From NCBI RefSeq assembly GCF_016919725.2, contig NZ_JAJERH010000037.1:1-41979 (forward strand): DNA of 41,979 nucleotides. Direction: 5' to 3'. A model generated the notes under the pieces. The model was not told the DNA's origin, made no database searches, and saw only the letters and a program-made list of their open reading frames with translations. This DNA comes from Virgibacillus sp. AGTR (GTDB lineage: Bacteria; Bacillota; Bacilli; Bacillales; Amphibacillaceae). Below are positions 24,815 to 32,818 of the stretch, piece by piece (positions within the stretch are counted from its first letter, which is position 1; every line of letters begins with the position of its first letter). A program made the position numbers and the translations under genes.

Positions 24815-25697
24815 AACATTAATGCGTCATATACGTGAAGGGTTTAAAAATATTGGACGAAATGGTTGGATGACGATCGCATCAGTTGGTGCTGTAACAA
24901 CTACGTTGATTTTAGTTGGTGCTTTTTTAGCGCTAATGATGAACTTAAATCAGATGGCTGACAATATTGAGGACGATGTTGAGATTAATGCCCTGATAGA
25001 TTTGACTATAAACCAACAAGAGATACAGCAACTAGGTAACGAGATTAAGCAGATTGATGGTGTAGATTCGGTTGTTTTCTCATCTAAGGATGATGAGTTA
25101 AATAAATTAATTGACAGCATGGGTGAAAATGGTCAAACGTGGCAAATGTTTGAACAGGATAATCCTTTAAACCATGTTTACATTGTACGAACAGCAGATC
25201 CTCAGGATACTGCTCCGGTCGCAAAGAAGATTTCAGAGCTTAAAGGCGTTCAAGAGGTTAATTATGGTCAAGGTGTTGTAGAAAAGCTTTTTGAATTTAA
25301 TAAATACGCACGATCAATCGGATTGGTCTTAATTGTAGGCTTGTTATTTACAGCTATTTTTCTTATTTCCAACACGATTAAAATTACAATTATGGCACGT
25401 AGTAAGGAAATTGGCATTATGAAACTAGTTGGTGCAACCAACGGCTTTATCAGATGGCCGTTTTTTATCGAAGGGATGTTGCTCGGAATATTAGGATCAA
25501 TTATACCAATTGCCATTGTGCTTTCAGGCTATTATTACTTAGCTAATACAGTGAGCCAGCGTATTCACTACAGCTTCGTTGAAATTTTGCCATATAATCC
25601 ATTCGCGATACAGCTATCGTTGATTATTTTAGCCATTGGTGCAGTCATTGGTGTATGGGGAAGTGTTATGAGTGTACGTAAATTCTTAAAGGTTTAG
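24804..25697 (+). CDS. ftsX: Cell-division ABC transporter permease FtsX
   Basis: The 297-residue membrane partner of FtsE has one N-terminal transmembrane helix (about 22-45), a large extracellular domain (about 50-165) and three C-terminal helices (near 170-190, 218-240, 263-285), the standard FtsX shape with ECL1 as the hydrolase-contact domain. The motif MARSKEIGIMKLVGATNGFI is the cytoplasmic contact with the ATPase. The ATG at 24804 follows CGAGGTGAT; a longer frame from 24780 overlaps ftsE and has no ribosome site. The next gene encodes a secreted coiled-coil hydrolase, which suggests the partner. Confidence 0.95.
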   Translation: MKIRTLMRHIREGFKNIGRNGWMTIASVGAVTTTLILVGAFLALMMNLNQMADNIEDDVEINALIDLTINQQEIQQLGNEIKQIDGVDSVVFSSKDDELNKLIDSMGENGQTWQMFEQDNPLNHVYIVRTADPQDTAPVAKKISELKGVQEVNYGQGVVEKLFEFNKYARSIGLVLIVGLLFTAIFLISNTIKITIMARSKEIGIMKLVGATNGFIRWPFFIEGMLLGILGSIIPIAIVLSGYYYLANTVSQRIHYSFVEILPYNPFAIQLSLIILAIGAVIGVWGSVMSVRKFLKV

Positions 25698-25775
25698 TTT
25701 GTGCGTTTGTCATTTGTGAGGAGCCATTTTGGAGCATTGTTTGAAATTTATACAGAGGGAAAGGGGAATATTTGA

Positions 25776-27146
25776 ATGAAGAAAGTAATACCATCTTTGC
25801 TGACGGTCATTTTAGTAAGCACATCACTATCCTTCTATACTAGCCCAGTGTCAGCTGAGTCAACAGACGAGCTCGATAAAAAGATAAGTGACTTGGAAAA
25901 GGAACAAAAGGAACTCGAAAAAGAGCAAAGCGAATTAAATCGTGATAAAAAAGAAACGGAAGAAAAAATTGATAAAAATTTAAACAAGCAGGATTCGGTA
26001 GAAGCTGATATAAATTCAATTGACCAAAAGCTTTCCAATACTAGGAATAAAATTGAAAATAAAGAAAATGAGATTTCTACGACAAATAAAAAGATTGAGG
26101 ATTTAAAGAGCCAAATTGAAAAGTTAAAAGAAGAAATTGTACTATTGAAAGAACGCATAAAAAAACGTGAACAGTTACTGAAAGACCGCCTACGTAATAT
26201 ACAAAAGAATGGCGGTAACATGAAATACATAGAGGTTATTCTTGGTTCGCAAAGCTTCGGTGATTTTATTAGTCGCTCTTCAGCGGTAAACACAATTATG
26301 GATCAAGACAAAACAATAATGGAAGCACAAACTGCTGATAAATTGGCCTTAGAAAAAAACAAGGCGGACATTGAGAATAAGAAAAGTGAAGTAGAAGATC
26401 GTAAGTTAGCATTAGAGGCTCAGAAATCAGAGCTAGTTGCTTTGAAATCGCAACTTAACAAGCAAATGTCTGAGAAAGAAACGATGATGGCTTCACTAGA
26501 AAAAGAGCATGAAGATTTAGAAGAATATAAAGTGAGTGTGCAAGAAGAAAAAGAGATACTTGCTGCACAAGCGTCAGCTGTGGAAAAAGCGAAGCAGGTA
26601 GCGGAGAACGAAAAGAGTAAGTTAGCACAATTAGCTAAGGAGAAGGAAAAACAAAAAAAGGCAACCACTAATTCTTCTTCTGGTAATTCTCAGTCTTCTG
26701 TTAGCTCAGGCTCTGGTGGATCAGGTGGAGGAAGCGGTATCTTTATTTGGCCAGCAGCTGGTTATAAAACCTCTGATTATGGATATAGAGTCCACCCTAT
26801 AACAGGTAAGAAAAAGTTACATGCTGGTATGGATATTGGAGCATCTATAGGCACACCATTAAAAGCTGCTGCTTCAGGTGTCGTTATTAGAGCGGGTGTT
26901 ATGAGTGGATATGGTAATACCATTATGCTTACCCATAACATTGACGGTACAACCTATACAACATTATATGCACATTTAAGCAGTATATCCGTTTCAGCTG
27001 GACAGGTTGTTAGCCAAGGTCAGCAAATTGGGGCAACAGGGAACTCTGGTGCATCGACTGGACCACATTTACATTTTGAGGTACATGTTGGTGGCTGGAA
27101 TGCTGCAAAAAGTAATTCTGTAAACCCATTAAATTACTTAAATTAA
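25776..27146 (+). CDS. Secreted coiled-coil M23 peptidoglycan hydrolase, likely FtsEX partner
   Basis: The 456-residue product has a Sec signal peptide (MKKVIPSLLTVILVSTSLSF... cut near SPVSA/EST at 27). A long coiled coil follows (about 30-145 and 183-297), split by NGGNMKYIEVILGSQSFGDF, the hinge seen in PcsB and EnvC proteins. A Ser/Gly-rich linker (298-320) leads to a LytM/M23 domain. Zinc and catalytic residues are present: H349 and D353 (HAGMDIG), H400 (YAH), H431 and H433 (HLHFE). So it should be an active endopeptidase rather than an EnvC-like activator. It lies 78 bp after ftsX. FtsEX-controlled hydrolases in Gram-positives (PcsB, CwlO) have other catalytic domains; the pairing here is inferred from position and architecture. 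Confidence 0.88.
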   Translation: MKKVIPSLLTVILVSTSLSFYTSPVSAESTDELDKKISDLEKEQKELEKEQSELNRDKKETEEKIDKNLNKQDSVEADINSIDQKLSNTRNKIENKENEISTTNKKIEDLKSQIEKLKEEIVLLKERIKKREQLLKDRLRNIQKNGGNMKYIEVILGSQSFGDFISRSSAVNTIMDQDKTIMEAQTADKLALEKNKADIENKKSEVEDRKLALEAQKSELVALKSQLNKQMSEKETMMASLEKEHEDLEEYKVSVQEEKEILAAQASAVEKAKQVAENEKSKLAQLAKEKEKQKKATTNSSSGNSQSSVSSGSGGSGGGSGIFIWPAAGYKTSDYGYRVHPITGKKKLHAGMDIGASIGTPLKAAASGVVIRAGVMSGYGNTIMLTHNIDGTTYTTLYAHLSSISVSAGQVVSQGQQIGATGNSGASTGPHLHFEVHVGGWNAAKSNSVNPLNYLN

Positions 27147-27225
27147 TTGCAAAGGCTGTTTTCTAAAGATTGTTAGTGTATACGAAAATAATAGCAGTGG
27201 ATTGAAATGAGCAATTGTAAGTATT

Positions 27226-27266
27226 AGAAAAAGGCATCATCCTTTATGGTATGATGTCTTTTTCTG
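27226..27266 (+). terminator. Terminator after the M23 hydrolase gene
   Basis: A 15-bp stem AGAAAAAGGCATCAT/ATGATGTCTTTTTCT (one G-U) has a 10-nt loop; the T-run is within the 3' arm. The stem can act for both strands. Confidence 0.8.
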
Positions 27267-27382
27267 CTCTTTCGTTGTATAATTACATAAAAAGCGTAGT
27301 AAAACCATAGTCATAAGAGAAAGATAGTGGTATGCTTTTTAATATTACATGTTATTTTGATTAAAATAGTTGGGGTGAAATA

Positions 27383-28840
27383 ATGAATTTAAGAAAGATA
27401 CATATAGTACTACTTCTCGTTTGTGCATTACTTTTAGGACTTGGAGGCGGCTATGCTGGTGTAAAGCTTGCTCAGTCTAATAATAATGACGCACAAGATA
27501 ATAAAGCGATAACTGAAAATATAGAGGGGGCTAAAGAGACAAATACCCCAAAGGAAATGAACAAAGTAGGTCAAGCGTTTAATCTTATAAAAGAAAATTA
27601 TTTAGAGGTTGTAGATGATCAGCAATTAATTGAAGGAGCAATTCAAGGGATGCTGACATCATTAGAGGATCCGTATAGTTCGTATATGGACGTGGAGACA
27701 ATGAAGCAATTTAATGAGCAAATTGAGTCTTCGTTTGAAGGTATTGGTGCGGAAGTAAGTATGGTGAATGATACAGTAACCATTGTGGCCCCAATTAAAG
27801 ATTCACCAGCGGAAAAAGCTGGCCTACGACCTAACGACCAAGTGCTTCAAGTAGATGGGGAAAGTTTAGATGGGTTAAATCTTAATGAAGCGGTGGCTAA
27901 GATTCGCGGTGAAAAAGGGTCTAAAGTTGAGCTAGAAATACAGCGTGCTGGAGTTTCTGAACCATTTAATGTGACAATTACACGAGACACTATTCCAGTT
28001 GAAACCGTTTATAGCAAAACGGAAACAGTAGATGGAAAGAAAACGGGTATTATCGAAATAACCAATTTTTCTGAGCGTACAGCTGATGAATTTACAGAAC
28101 AGCTAGATAAGATGGAAAAGGATGGAATTAAAGGGCTGGTTATTGATGTCCGAGGAAATCCAGGCGGTTTATTAGATGTCGTGGAGGATATATTAAAACA
28201 ATTCGTCCCAAATGATATGCCTTACGTTCAAGTAGAAGATCAAAATGGAGAAAAATCTCCTTCATATTCTGAACTTGAGGAGAGAAAAGAGTATCCAATT
28301 AGTGTATTAATTGATGAGGGAAGTGCATCAGCATCTGAAATTTTGGCAGTTGCTATGAAAGAAATGGGCTATGATGTAGTTGGTCAAACAAGTTTTGGTA
28401 AAGGTACCGTTCAGCAAGCAGTTCCATTGGGCGATGGAAGTACCATCAAATTAACATTTTTTAAATGGCTCTCCCCTGAAGGCAATTGGATTCATGAAAA
28501 AGGGGTAAAACCTACCATTGAAGCAAAGCAAGCAGATTATTATTATACAAATCCCGTACAGATTGAAGAACCACTGACTCTTGATCATACAGGAGATAAT
28601 ATTAAGAATGTGCAGATTATGTTAAAAGGATTAGGTTATGATCCTGGAAGAATAGATGGCTATTTTAGTGAAAAAACGGAAGAAGCTGTTAAAGATTTTC
28701 AATCTGCCAATGATGTGAGTTCAACTGGTAAGGTAGATGAAAAAACGGCAGGATTAATCGAAACAGCGGTTGTTGATAAAATAAGAAATGGTGAAGACGA
28801 TAAGCAGTTAGAAAAAGCTTTAGCAGAAATATACGAATAA
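27383..28840 (+). CDS. ctpB: C-terminal processing serine protease CtpB (S41)
   Basis: This membrane-anchored PDZ protease of the S41 family acts outside the cytoplasmic membrane. B. subtilis CtpB helps trigger SigK activation in sporulation by cleaving SpoIVFA. The 485-residue product has an N-terminal anchor (about 6-24), a PDZ domain (about 113-205), and the catalytic triad Ser316 (SASASEI), Lys340 (FGKGTVQ) and Gln344. A C-terminal peptidoglycan-binding repeat follows (about 405-460, KGLGYDPGRIDGYFSEKTE). The ATG follows TTGGGGTGAAA. It has its own upstream gap after a terminator. minJ follows. Confidence 0.95.
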   Translation: MNLRKIHIVLLLVCALLLGLGGGYAGVKLAQSNNNDAQDNKAITENIEGAKETNTPKEMNKVGQAFNLIKENYLEVVDDQQLIEGAIQGMLTSLEDPYSSYMDVETMKQFNEQIESSFEGIGAEVSMVNDTVTIVAPIKDSPAEKAGLRPNDQVLQVDGESLDGLNLNEAVAKIRGEKGSKVELEIQRAGVSEPFNVTITRDTIPVETVYSKTETVDGKKTGIIEITNFSERTADEFTEQLDKMEKDGIKGLVIDVRGNPGGLLDVVEDILKQFVPNDMPYVQVEDQNGEKSPSYSELEERKEYPISVLIDEGSASASEILAVAMKEMGYDVVGQTSFGKGTVQQAVPLGDGSTIKLTFFKWLSPEGNWIHEKGVKPTIEAKQADYYYTNPVQIEEPLTLDHTGDNIKNVQIMLKGLGYDPGRIDGYFSEKTEEAVKDFQSANDVSSTGKVDEKTAGLIETAVVDKIRNGEDDKQLEKALAEIYE

Positions 28841-28843
28841 TAG

Positions 28844-28872
28844 TAATCCGCGGGTATTACTCGCGGATTTTC
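28844..28872 (+). terminator. Hairpin terminator after ctpB
   Basis: AATCCGCG (28845-28852) pairs with CGCGGATT (28862-28869) and is followed by TTTCC; a modest terminator. Confidence 0.65.
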
Positions 28873-28947
28873 CAATCGAGCAGGAAGTCATTCCCTTGAT
28901 GTCGAATAAATGAAATAGTACATCGTTGCATAGAGAAGGTGAGTATA

Positions 28948-30150
28948 TTGTTGGAAGCTTGGTTCATTGAAATCGTTAAGGGGATTGGAAGGGTCCTTCT
29001 AAATCCATTATTATATTGGGCCATATTATTAGTTTTTCTTGCAGGGAAAAAGAGAATTAGAAGAGAGAGAATGGATTTTGGGATAAAGATATTTGATATG
29101 TTCTCTGAGTGGAAGGGCACATGGCTTTATTCTATTCTATTAGGACTAATTGTGTCAGCTATAACTATTGGGCTAGGGGTTGTTTTTTCATATACAACGA
29201 TCCTGCTATTTTGTATCATAACAATTCTTGTCAGTATTACTGGGAGATTCACATTACTTTCTGCAAGCTATACACTGGGAATTTCCTATTTCGTAATCCT
29301 ATTCCTTCCAACTGTAATGGAGAAGCAAAAGATAGTCTCAGCCGAATTATTTTCTACTATTAATTACCAAGGATTAGTTATCTTAATAGGTATATTCCTT
29401 GTTGCTGAAAGCATTCTCTTATTAAAGGCACGCAAAGGCAAAACCTATCCAGAACTTGTTCAAGGTAGCCGAGGGGGGTGGATGGGACAGCATCATATAA
29501 AAAAGCTGGCTGTGATTCCTTTTTTCATACTTATACCAACAGGCTTAATAACCTCTTTTGCTCCATATTGGCCCTATTTTACAATAGGGGAGCAGTCCTT
29601 TAGCTTAATATTGATTCCTTTTATCATTGGATTTGATCATATTGTTCGAGGTAACGATCCCATGGTTTCGGCTGGTAAATTGGCGAAATCCATGATGATT
29701 CTCAGTTTCCTTGTGCTTCTAACTGCATGGGGAAGTAGCTATTATTCATGGCTTTCCTTGGCAGGAGTAATTGTAGGAATAGCTGGAAGAGAGTATCTAA
29801 ATTATCGACATCGTACGAAAGATCATGAACGATCAGGCTTTTTTCAACCTACTGATAAGGGGCTAAAAGTTTTGTCTGTTATTCCTAATTCTCCAGCAGA
29901 TCGTTTAGATATATTAGCTGGAGAATCAATTGCGAGAGTAAATGGAAATAAAGTTGTCAGTATTACGGAGTTCTATGAGGCGCTACAGAAAAGCGGTGCT
30001 TTCTTTAAATTAGAAATAATTGATCGAGCCGGTGAGAAGCGTTTTCTGCAAGGCGCTTTATATGAAGGGGATCATCATGAATTAGGGATTATCTTTACCT
30101 CCAGCCCGCATCGTAGAATTAAACAAAACAAAATAGGATATGGAAGTTAG
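28948..30150 (+). CDS. minJ: MinJ-like PDZ membrane protein, division-site topology factor
   Basis: The 400-residue membrane protein matches MinJ (YvjD, 397 in B. subtilis), which bridges DivIVA and MinD at the septum and poles. Several transmembrane segments span about residues 12-260 (for example 13-32, 56-76, 82-102, 108-125). A cytoplasmic PDZ domain at the C-terminus (about 305-390) includes KVLSVIPNSPADRLDILAGE and GDHHELGIIF. The TTG at 28948 is chosen because AGAAGGTGAG would overlap an in-frame GTG at 28939; the choice is uncertain by three codons. It follows ctpB by 107 bp, as in B. subtilis. A terminator follows. Confidence 0.88.
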   Translation: MLEAWFIEIVKGIGRVLLNPLLYWAILLVFLAGKKRIRRERMDFGIKIFDMFSEWKGTWLYSILLGLIVSAITIGLGVVFSYTTILLFCIITILVSITGRFTLLSASYTLGISYFVILFLPTVMEKQKIVSAELFSTINYQGLVILIGIFLVAESILLLKARKGKTYPELVQGSRGGWMGQHHIKKLAVIPFFILIPTGLITSFAPYWPYFTIGEQSFSLILIPFIIGFDHIVRGNDPMVSAGKLAKSMMILSFLVLLTAWGSSYYSWLSLAGVIVGIAGREYLNYRHRTKDHERSGFFQPTDKGLKVLSVIPNSPADRLDILAGESIARVNGNKVVSITEFYEALQKSGAFFKLEIIDRAGEKRFLQGALYEGDHHELGIIFTSSPHRRIKQNKIGYGS

Positions 30151-30158
30151 AAGGACAA

Positions 30159-30199
30159 ACTGCTTGAAGATGGCTATCCCATCCCAAGGCAGTTTTTTT
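30159..30199 (+). terminator. Rho-independent terminator after minJ
   Basis: AACTGC...GATGG pairs imperfectly with CCATCCCAAGGCAGTT, followed by seven T residues. The direct repeat begins right after the T-run. Confidence 0.8.
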
Positions 30200-30200
30200 A

Positions 30201-30309
30201 ATAAGTTAAGAAAGTATAAAATCAGTGCAATGACTGCGTTAAGCGAAGTAGTTATTTTGAAATGTTTGATGTATATTGGCAATGCTCCGACTAATTACTT
30301 CGCTTTCCG
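30201..30309 (+). repeat. Long direct repeat, left copy (109 bp identical)
   Basis: It begins ATAAGTTAAGAAAGTATAAA and runs without a mismatch to CGCTTTCCG. It is identical to 41871-41979, where the window ends, so the true length is at least 109 bp. Both copies start directly after the T-run of a terminator. The right part runs into the family A repeat core (minus orientation). No coding frame is supported. Confidence 0.9.
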
Positions 30310-30411
30310 TGGGCACGGCCTCAACTAACTTTGCAAAGAAGAACACGTTGCAAAGTGGATTTTCAGCTCGCGCTAATCCCGCAGGAGTCTACGTAATTAG
30401 TCTCCGCTTTG
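30300..30411 (-). repeat. Dispersed repeat family A, copy 2
   Basis: Read on the minus strand it has GGCCGTGCCCACGGAAAGCG, AACGTGTTCTTCTTTGC, GAAAATCCACTT and GACTCCTGCGGGATTAGCG, in the same order as 164-270. It is continuous with the long direct repeat on its left. Confidence 0.7.
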
Positions 30412-30548
30412 AGAAGGTGCAACAATTCTTGTCATAAGTAATAGGTTGACTTTTTTTACAATGGGTAAAGTGAAAATCGCTATCCGTGAGTATAAAAGCA
30501 GCTGTGTTACTTCATGCTAGCGTTGTAGAGCCTGATAATAGCGAAGGC

Positions 30549-30672
30549 CGGCCACTTCAACTCCTGTGGGAAATGTTTGACCTAAAGATCCACTTTTTTG
30601 AGCGGGTTTTGCTAAAAAAGTTAGCTGAAGGACAAACCCCACGGAAAGGGAAGTGGGCAGCCGGAGTGGTGG
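30549..30672 (+). repeat. Dispersed repeat family A, copy 3 (diverged)
   Basis: It has ACTCCTGTGGGAA, GATCCACTT, AAGTTAGCTGA and CCCCACGGAAAG in the same order as copy 1, but with many changes. It lies 138 bp from copy 2 in opposite orientation. The 64-codon frame that crosses it has no ribosome site. Confidence 0.5.
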
Positions 30673-30677
30673 TCAAG

Positions 30678-30706
30678 TAGTAGCTATTATTCCATAATAG
30701 CTACTA
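30678..30706. other. Perfect 13-bp palindrome hairpin
   Basis: TAGTAGCTATTAT and ATAATAGCTACTA (30678-30690, 30694-30706) flank a 3-nt loop. It lacks a T-run, so it is not a typical terminator. It lies next to repeat A copy 3. Confidence 0.55.
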
Positions 30707-30740
30707 GAGGAAGCGTAAATCTGAGCATTTAGTGATAAGG

Positions 30741-30765
30741 ACTGAGCGAATTTTGCTCAGTTTTT
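30741..30765 (+). terminator. Rho-independent terminator with no gene before it
   Basis: ACTGAGC (30741-30747) pairs with GCTCAGT (30755-30761), followed by TTTTTC. No gene ends nearby. A 12-bp perfect inverted repeat GTGTTAACTTTC/GAAAGTTAACAC lies 30 bp on (30795-30806, 30851-30862). The rest of 30766-31072 shows only a TATAAT (31019-31024) before the kinase gene. Confidence 0.7.
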
Positions 30766-31072
30766 CTTATGTATTCAAGTAAAAAAGAAAAGCCGTGTTA
30801 ACTTTCTGTTACAGTGCTCAGCTACTAATAGACTTCCCTGTTTTCGTCGCGAAAGTTAACACCAACCCGCTCATCTCATGCGAAGTGGTTCAGTACTTAG
30901 TCGCTTACCGAGTGTTTCTGTCTTTGTGCTTAAGCTAAAATCTATAAAAAGTTCGTCGTACGGGTTTGTACTAAACGAAATAAGGTGTTATATTAAATAT
31001 ACGATTAATTCAGAAAACTATAATAATTCACGTTGTCTGAGTAATCTGCAAATCGGGTAAGGAATGCTAGGA

Positions 31073-32818
31073 ATGAAAAACTGGTTTCGCCGTTCAATTA
31101 AGAATCAACTTATACTTTTTATTTTAATCGTAGTATTAGTACCAATATGTGTTTTAGGATTAGTTTCGTATTATACGACAGTAAAGGTATCAAAGGAACG
31201 AGCAGCCATTTCAGGTGAAAGTTCCTTGGAGCAGATTCAGGATTCTATTGAATTTATTGTAAATGATGTTGAAAATATGTCAGTATTTTTAATTGGTAAT
31301 CAAGCAGTGCAAGCGTATTTACAAGTGGAAGGAGATCCAATATATCCACAACGTGATATTTATGGGTTCTTATCGAATTTGGCTTTTTCGAAAAGATATA
31401 TTAATGATATTATCATTTACCCGATAAATGGTAATTCACCAATATCCACAAATCTGGTGATGGATACGAATGCAGGTATTGATATTAAACAAATTCCTAA
31501 TGGTAAATGGTGGTCCTATCGTAAGGTTAACAAAACGGTAGACGGCAATAAGGACATGATAACGTTGACTCGCCCTATTCGTAGTACAGGAGATTTCGAA
31601 CGGATTGGTTATTTATCGATTAGTCTCAATCAACGGGTAGTTGAGGAATATTTAAGCTCAGGAGATTCAGAGTGGAGTACATCGGTCTTTATTCTAAATG
31701 ATGGAAATGTATTAGCGCAAAGTCAAACAAATATAAAAGAAAAAATTAATCTAGATAAACTTACTTTATTATTGGATCAAAATAATAAAGAACGCTTTTC
31801 TTTCCTTGCAGAAGAGGAAGAGGTAACTGTATTTACGGAAGAGATTGGGAAGGTGGGATGGCACATAATTAGCCTCGTCCCATCAAGAGAATACAGTTCT
31901 CAGAATCGGTATTTTTTATGGTTAACCATCTATTCCGTTGTGATTGCCATCCTTCTTGTAGCAGGTCTCGTTATATTTTTTGTATCAAAAGTATTTAAAC
32001 CGTTAACTACACTAACTAATTCCATTCAAACAGTGAACCCGGGTGAAACAATTAAAACAATTAATAATGACGCAAATAATGAGATTGGTGAATTAATAGG
32101 TAGTTATAATCAATTAAATCAGCGGATTGCCAAGTTAATGAATCAGGTTCAGAAAAGCGAAGCACTAAAGCGGGAATTGGATATGAAGGCTTTGCAATCT
32201 CAGGTTAATCCTCATTTTCTATACAATACATTAGCTGCAATTCATTGGATTGCGTTAAGTTCCAAGGCGCATGATATCTCAAAGATGGTTTCTTCATTAA
32301 GTACATTGTTACGGTTTAGTTTAAATAAGGGAAATGAGTATTGTACCGTTGAACAAGAAATCGGTCACTTGCTCCATTACATAGAAATTAAAAAGATCCG
32401 TTTTCCAAATAGGTTTTCCATAGACTTAGAAATTTCCAACGACTTGAAACAGCATAAAATGCTAAAACTTGTTCTGCAGCCATTAATTGAAAATAGTATT
32501 AAACATGGATTTTTTCCACTTCCTAATCACTTTGGTAAAATATCTGTTCATGTACAAATACAAGGGAATTTTATCCACTTTTCAATTATTGACAATGGTG
32601 CTGGAATGACAAGTGCAAAACTGCAAGAAATTAAACATCAGTTTTTACATGATCAAGAGACAGAAGCTCTTATTGGCACTAATTATGGAATTCGTAATGT
32701 GAATTTGCGACTCCTGTTACATTATGGAAAAGAAAGTGGCTTACGAATAGATAGTAAAGAAATGCAAGGAACAATCGTTGAGTTTGTTATTCCGATAAAG
32801 GAGGGGGGAATGCTATGA
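31073..32818 (+). CDS. YesM-type sensor histidine kinase
   Basis: The 581-residue membrane kinase has a first membrane helix (about 12-34), an extracytoplasmic sensing domain of about 240 residues, a second helix (about 280-307) and a HAMP segment (about 308-360). The His_kinase (YesM/LytS type) domain carries H381 in SQVNPHFLYNTL, and a HATPase domain has IENSIKHG and DNGAGM. It should sense an extracellular sugar-related signal and phosphorylate the next gene's product. ATG 31073 is chosen because AAGGA then has about 10 nt of spacing; ATG 31064 would abut it. Its stop overlaps the regulator start (ATGA). The closest named homologue is B. subtilis YesM. Confidence 0.92.
   Translation: MKNWFRRSIKNQLILFILIVVLVPICVLGLVSYYTTVKVSKERAAISGESSLEQIQDSIEFIVNDVENMSVFLIGNQAVQAYLQVEGDPIYPQRDIYGFLSNLAFSKRYINDIIIYPINGNSPISTNLVMDTNAGIDIKQIPNGKWWSYRKVNKTVDGNKDMITLTRPIRSTGDFERIGYLSISLNQRVVEEYLSSGDSEWSTSVFILNDGNVLAQSQTNIKEKINLDKLTLLLDQNNKERFSFLAEEEEVTVFTEEIGKVGWHIISLVPSREYSSQNRYFLWLTIYSVVIAILLVAGLVIFFVSKVFKPLTTLTNSIQTVNPGETIKTINNDANNEIGELIGSYNQLNQRIAKLMNQVQKSEALKRELDMKALQSQVNPHFLYNTLAAIHWIALSSKAHDISKMVSSLSTLLRFSLNKGNEYCTVEQEIGHLLHYIEIKKIRFPNRFSIDLEISNDLKQHKMLKLVLQPLIENSIKHGFFPLPNHFGKISVHVQIQGNFIHFSIIDNGAGMTSAKLQEIKHQFLHDQETEALIGTNYGIRNVNLRLLLHYGKESGLRIDSKEMQGTIVEFVIPIKEGGML

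Noticed and set aside
25835-26293. 152-codon minus-strand frame inside the M23 hydrolase gene
   Set aside because: It is Ser/Phe-rich because it is the complement of Glu/Lys-rich coiled-coil codons; the plus-strand gene is certain.
30140-30328. 62-codon open frame across the minJ terminator and the long repeat
   Set aside because: It overlaps the minJ 3' end and terminator and has no ribosome site; a chance frame.
30486-30680. 64-codon open frame across repeat A copy 3
   Set aside because: It lies within a dispersed repeat, lacks a ribosome site, and its translation shows no family resemblance.
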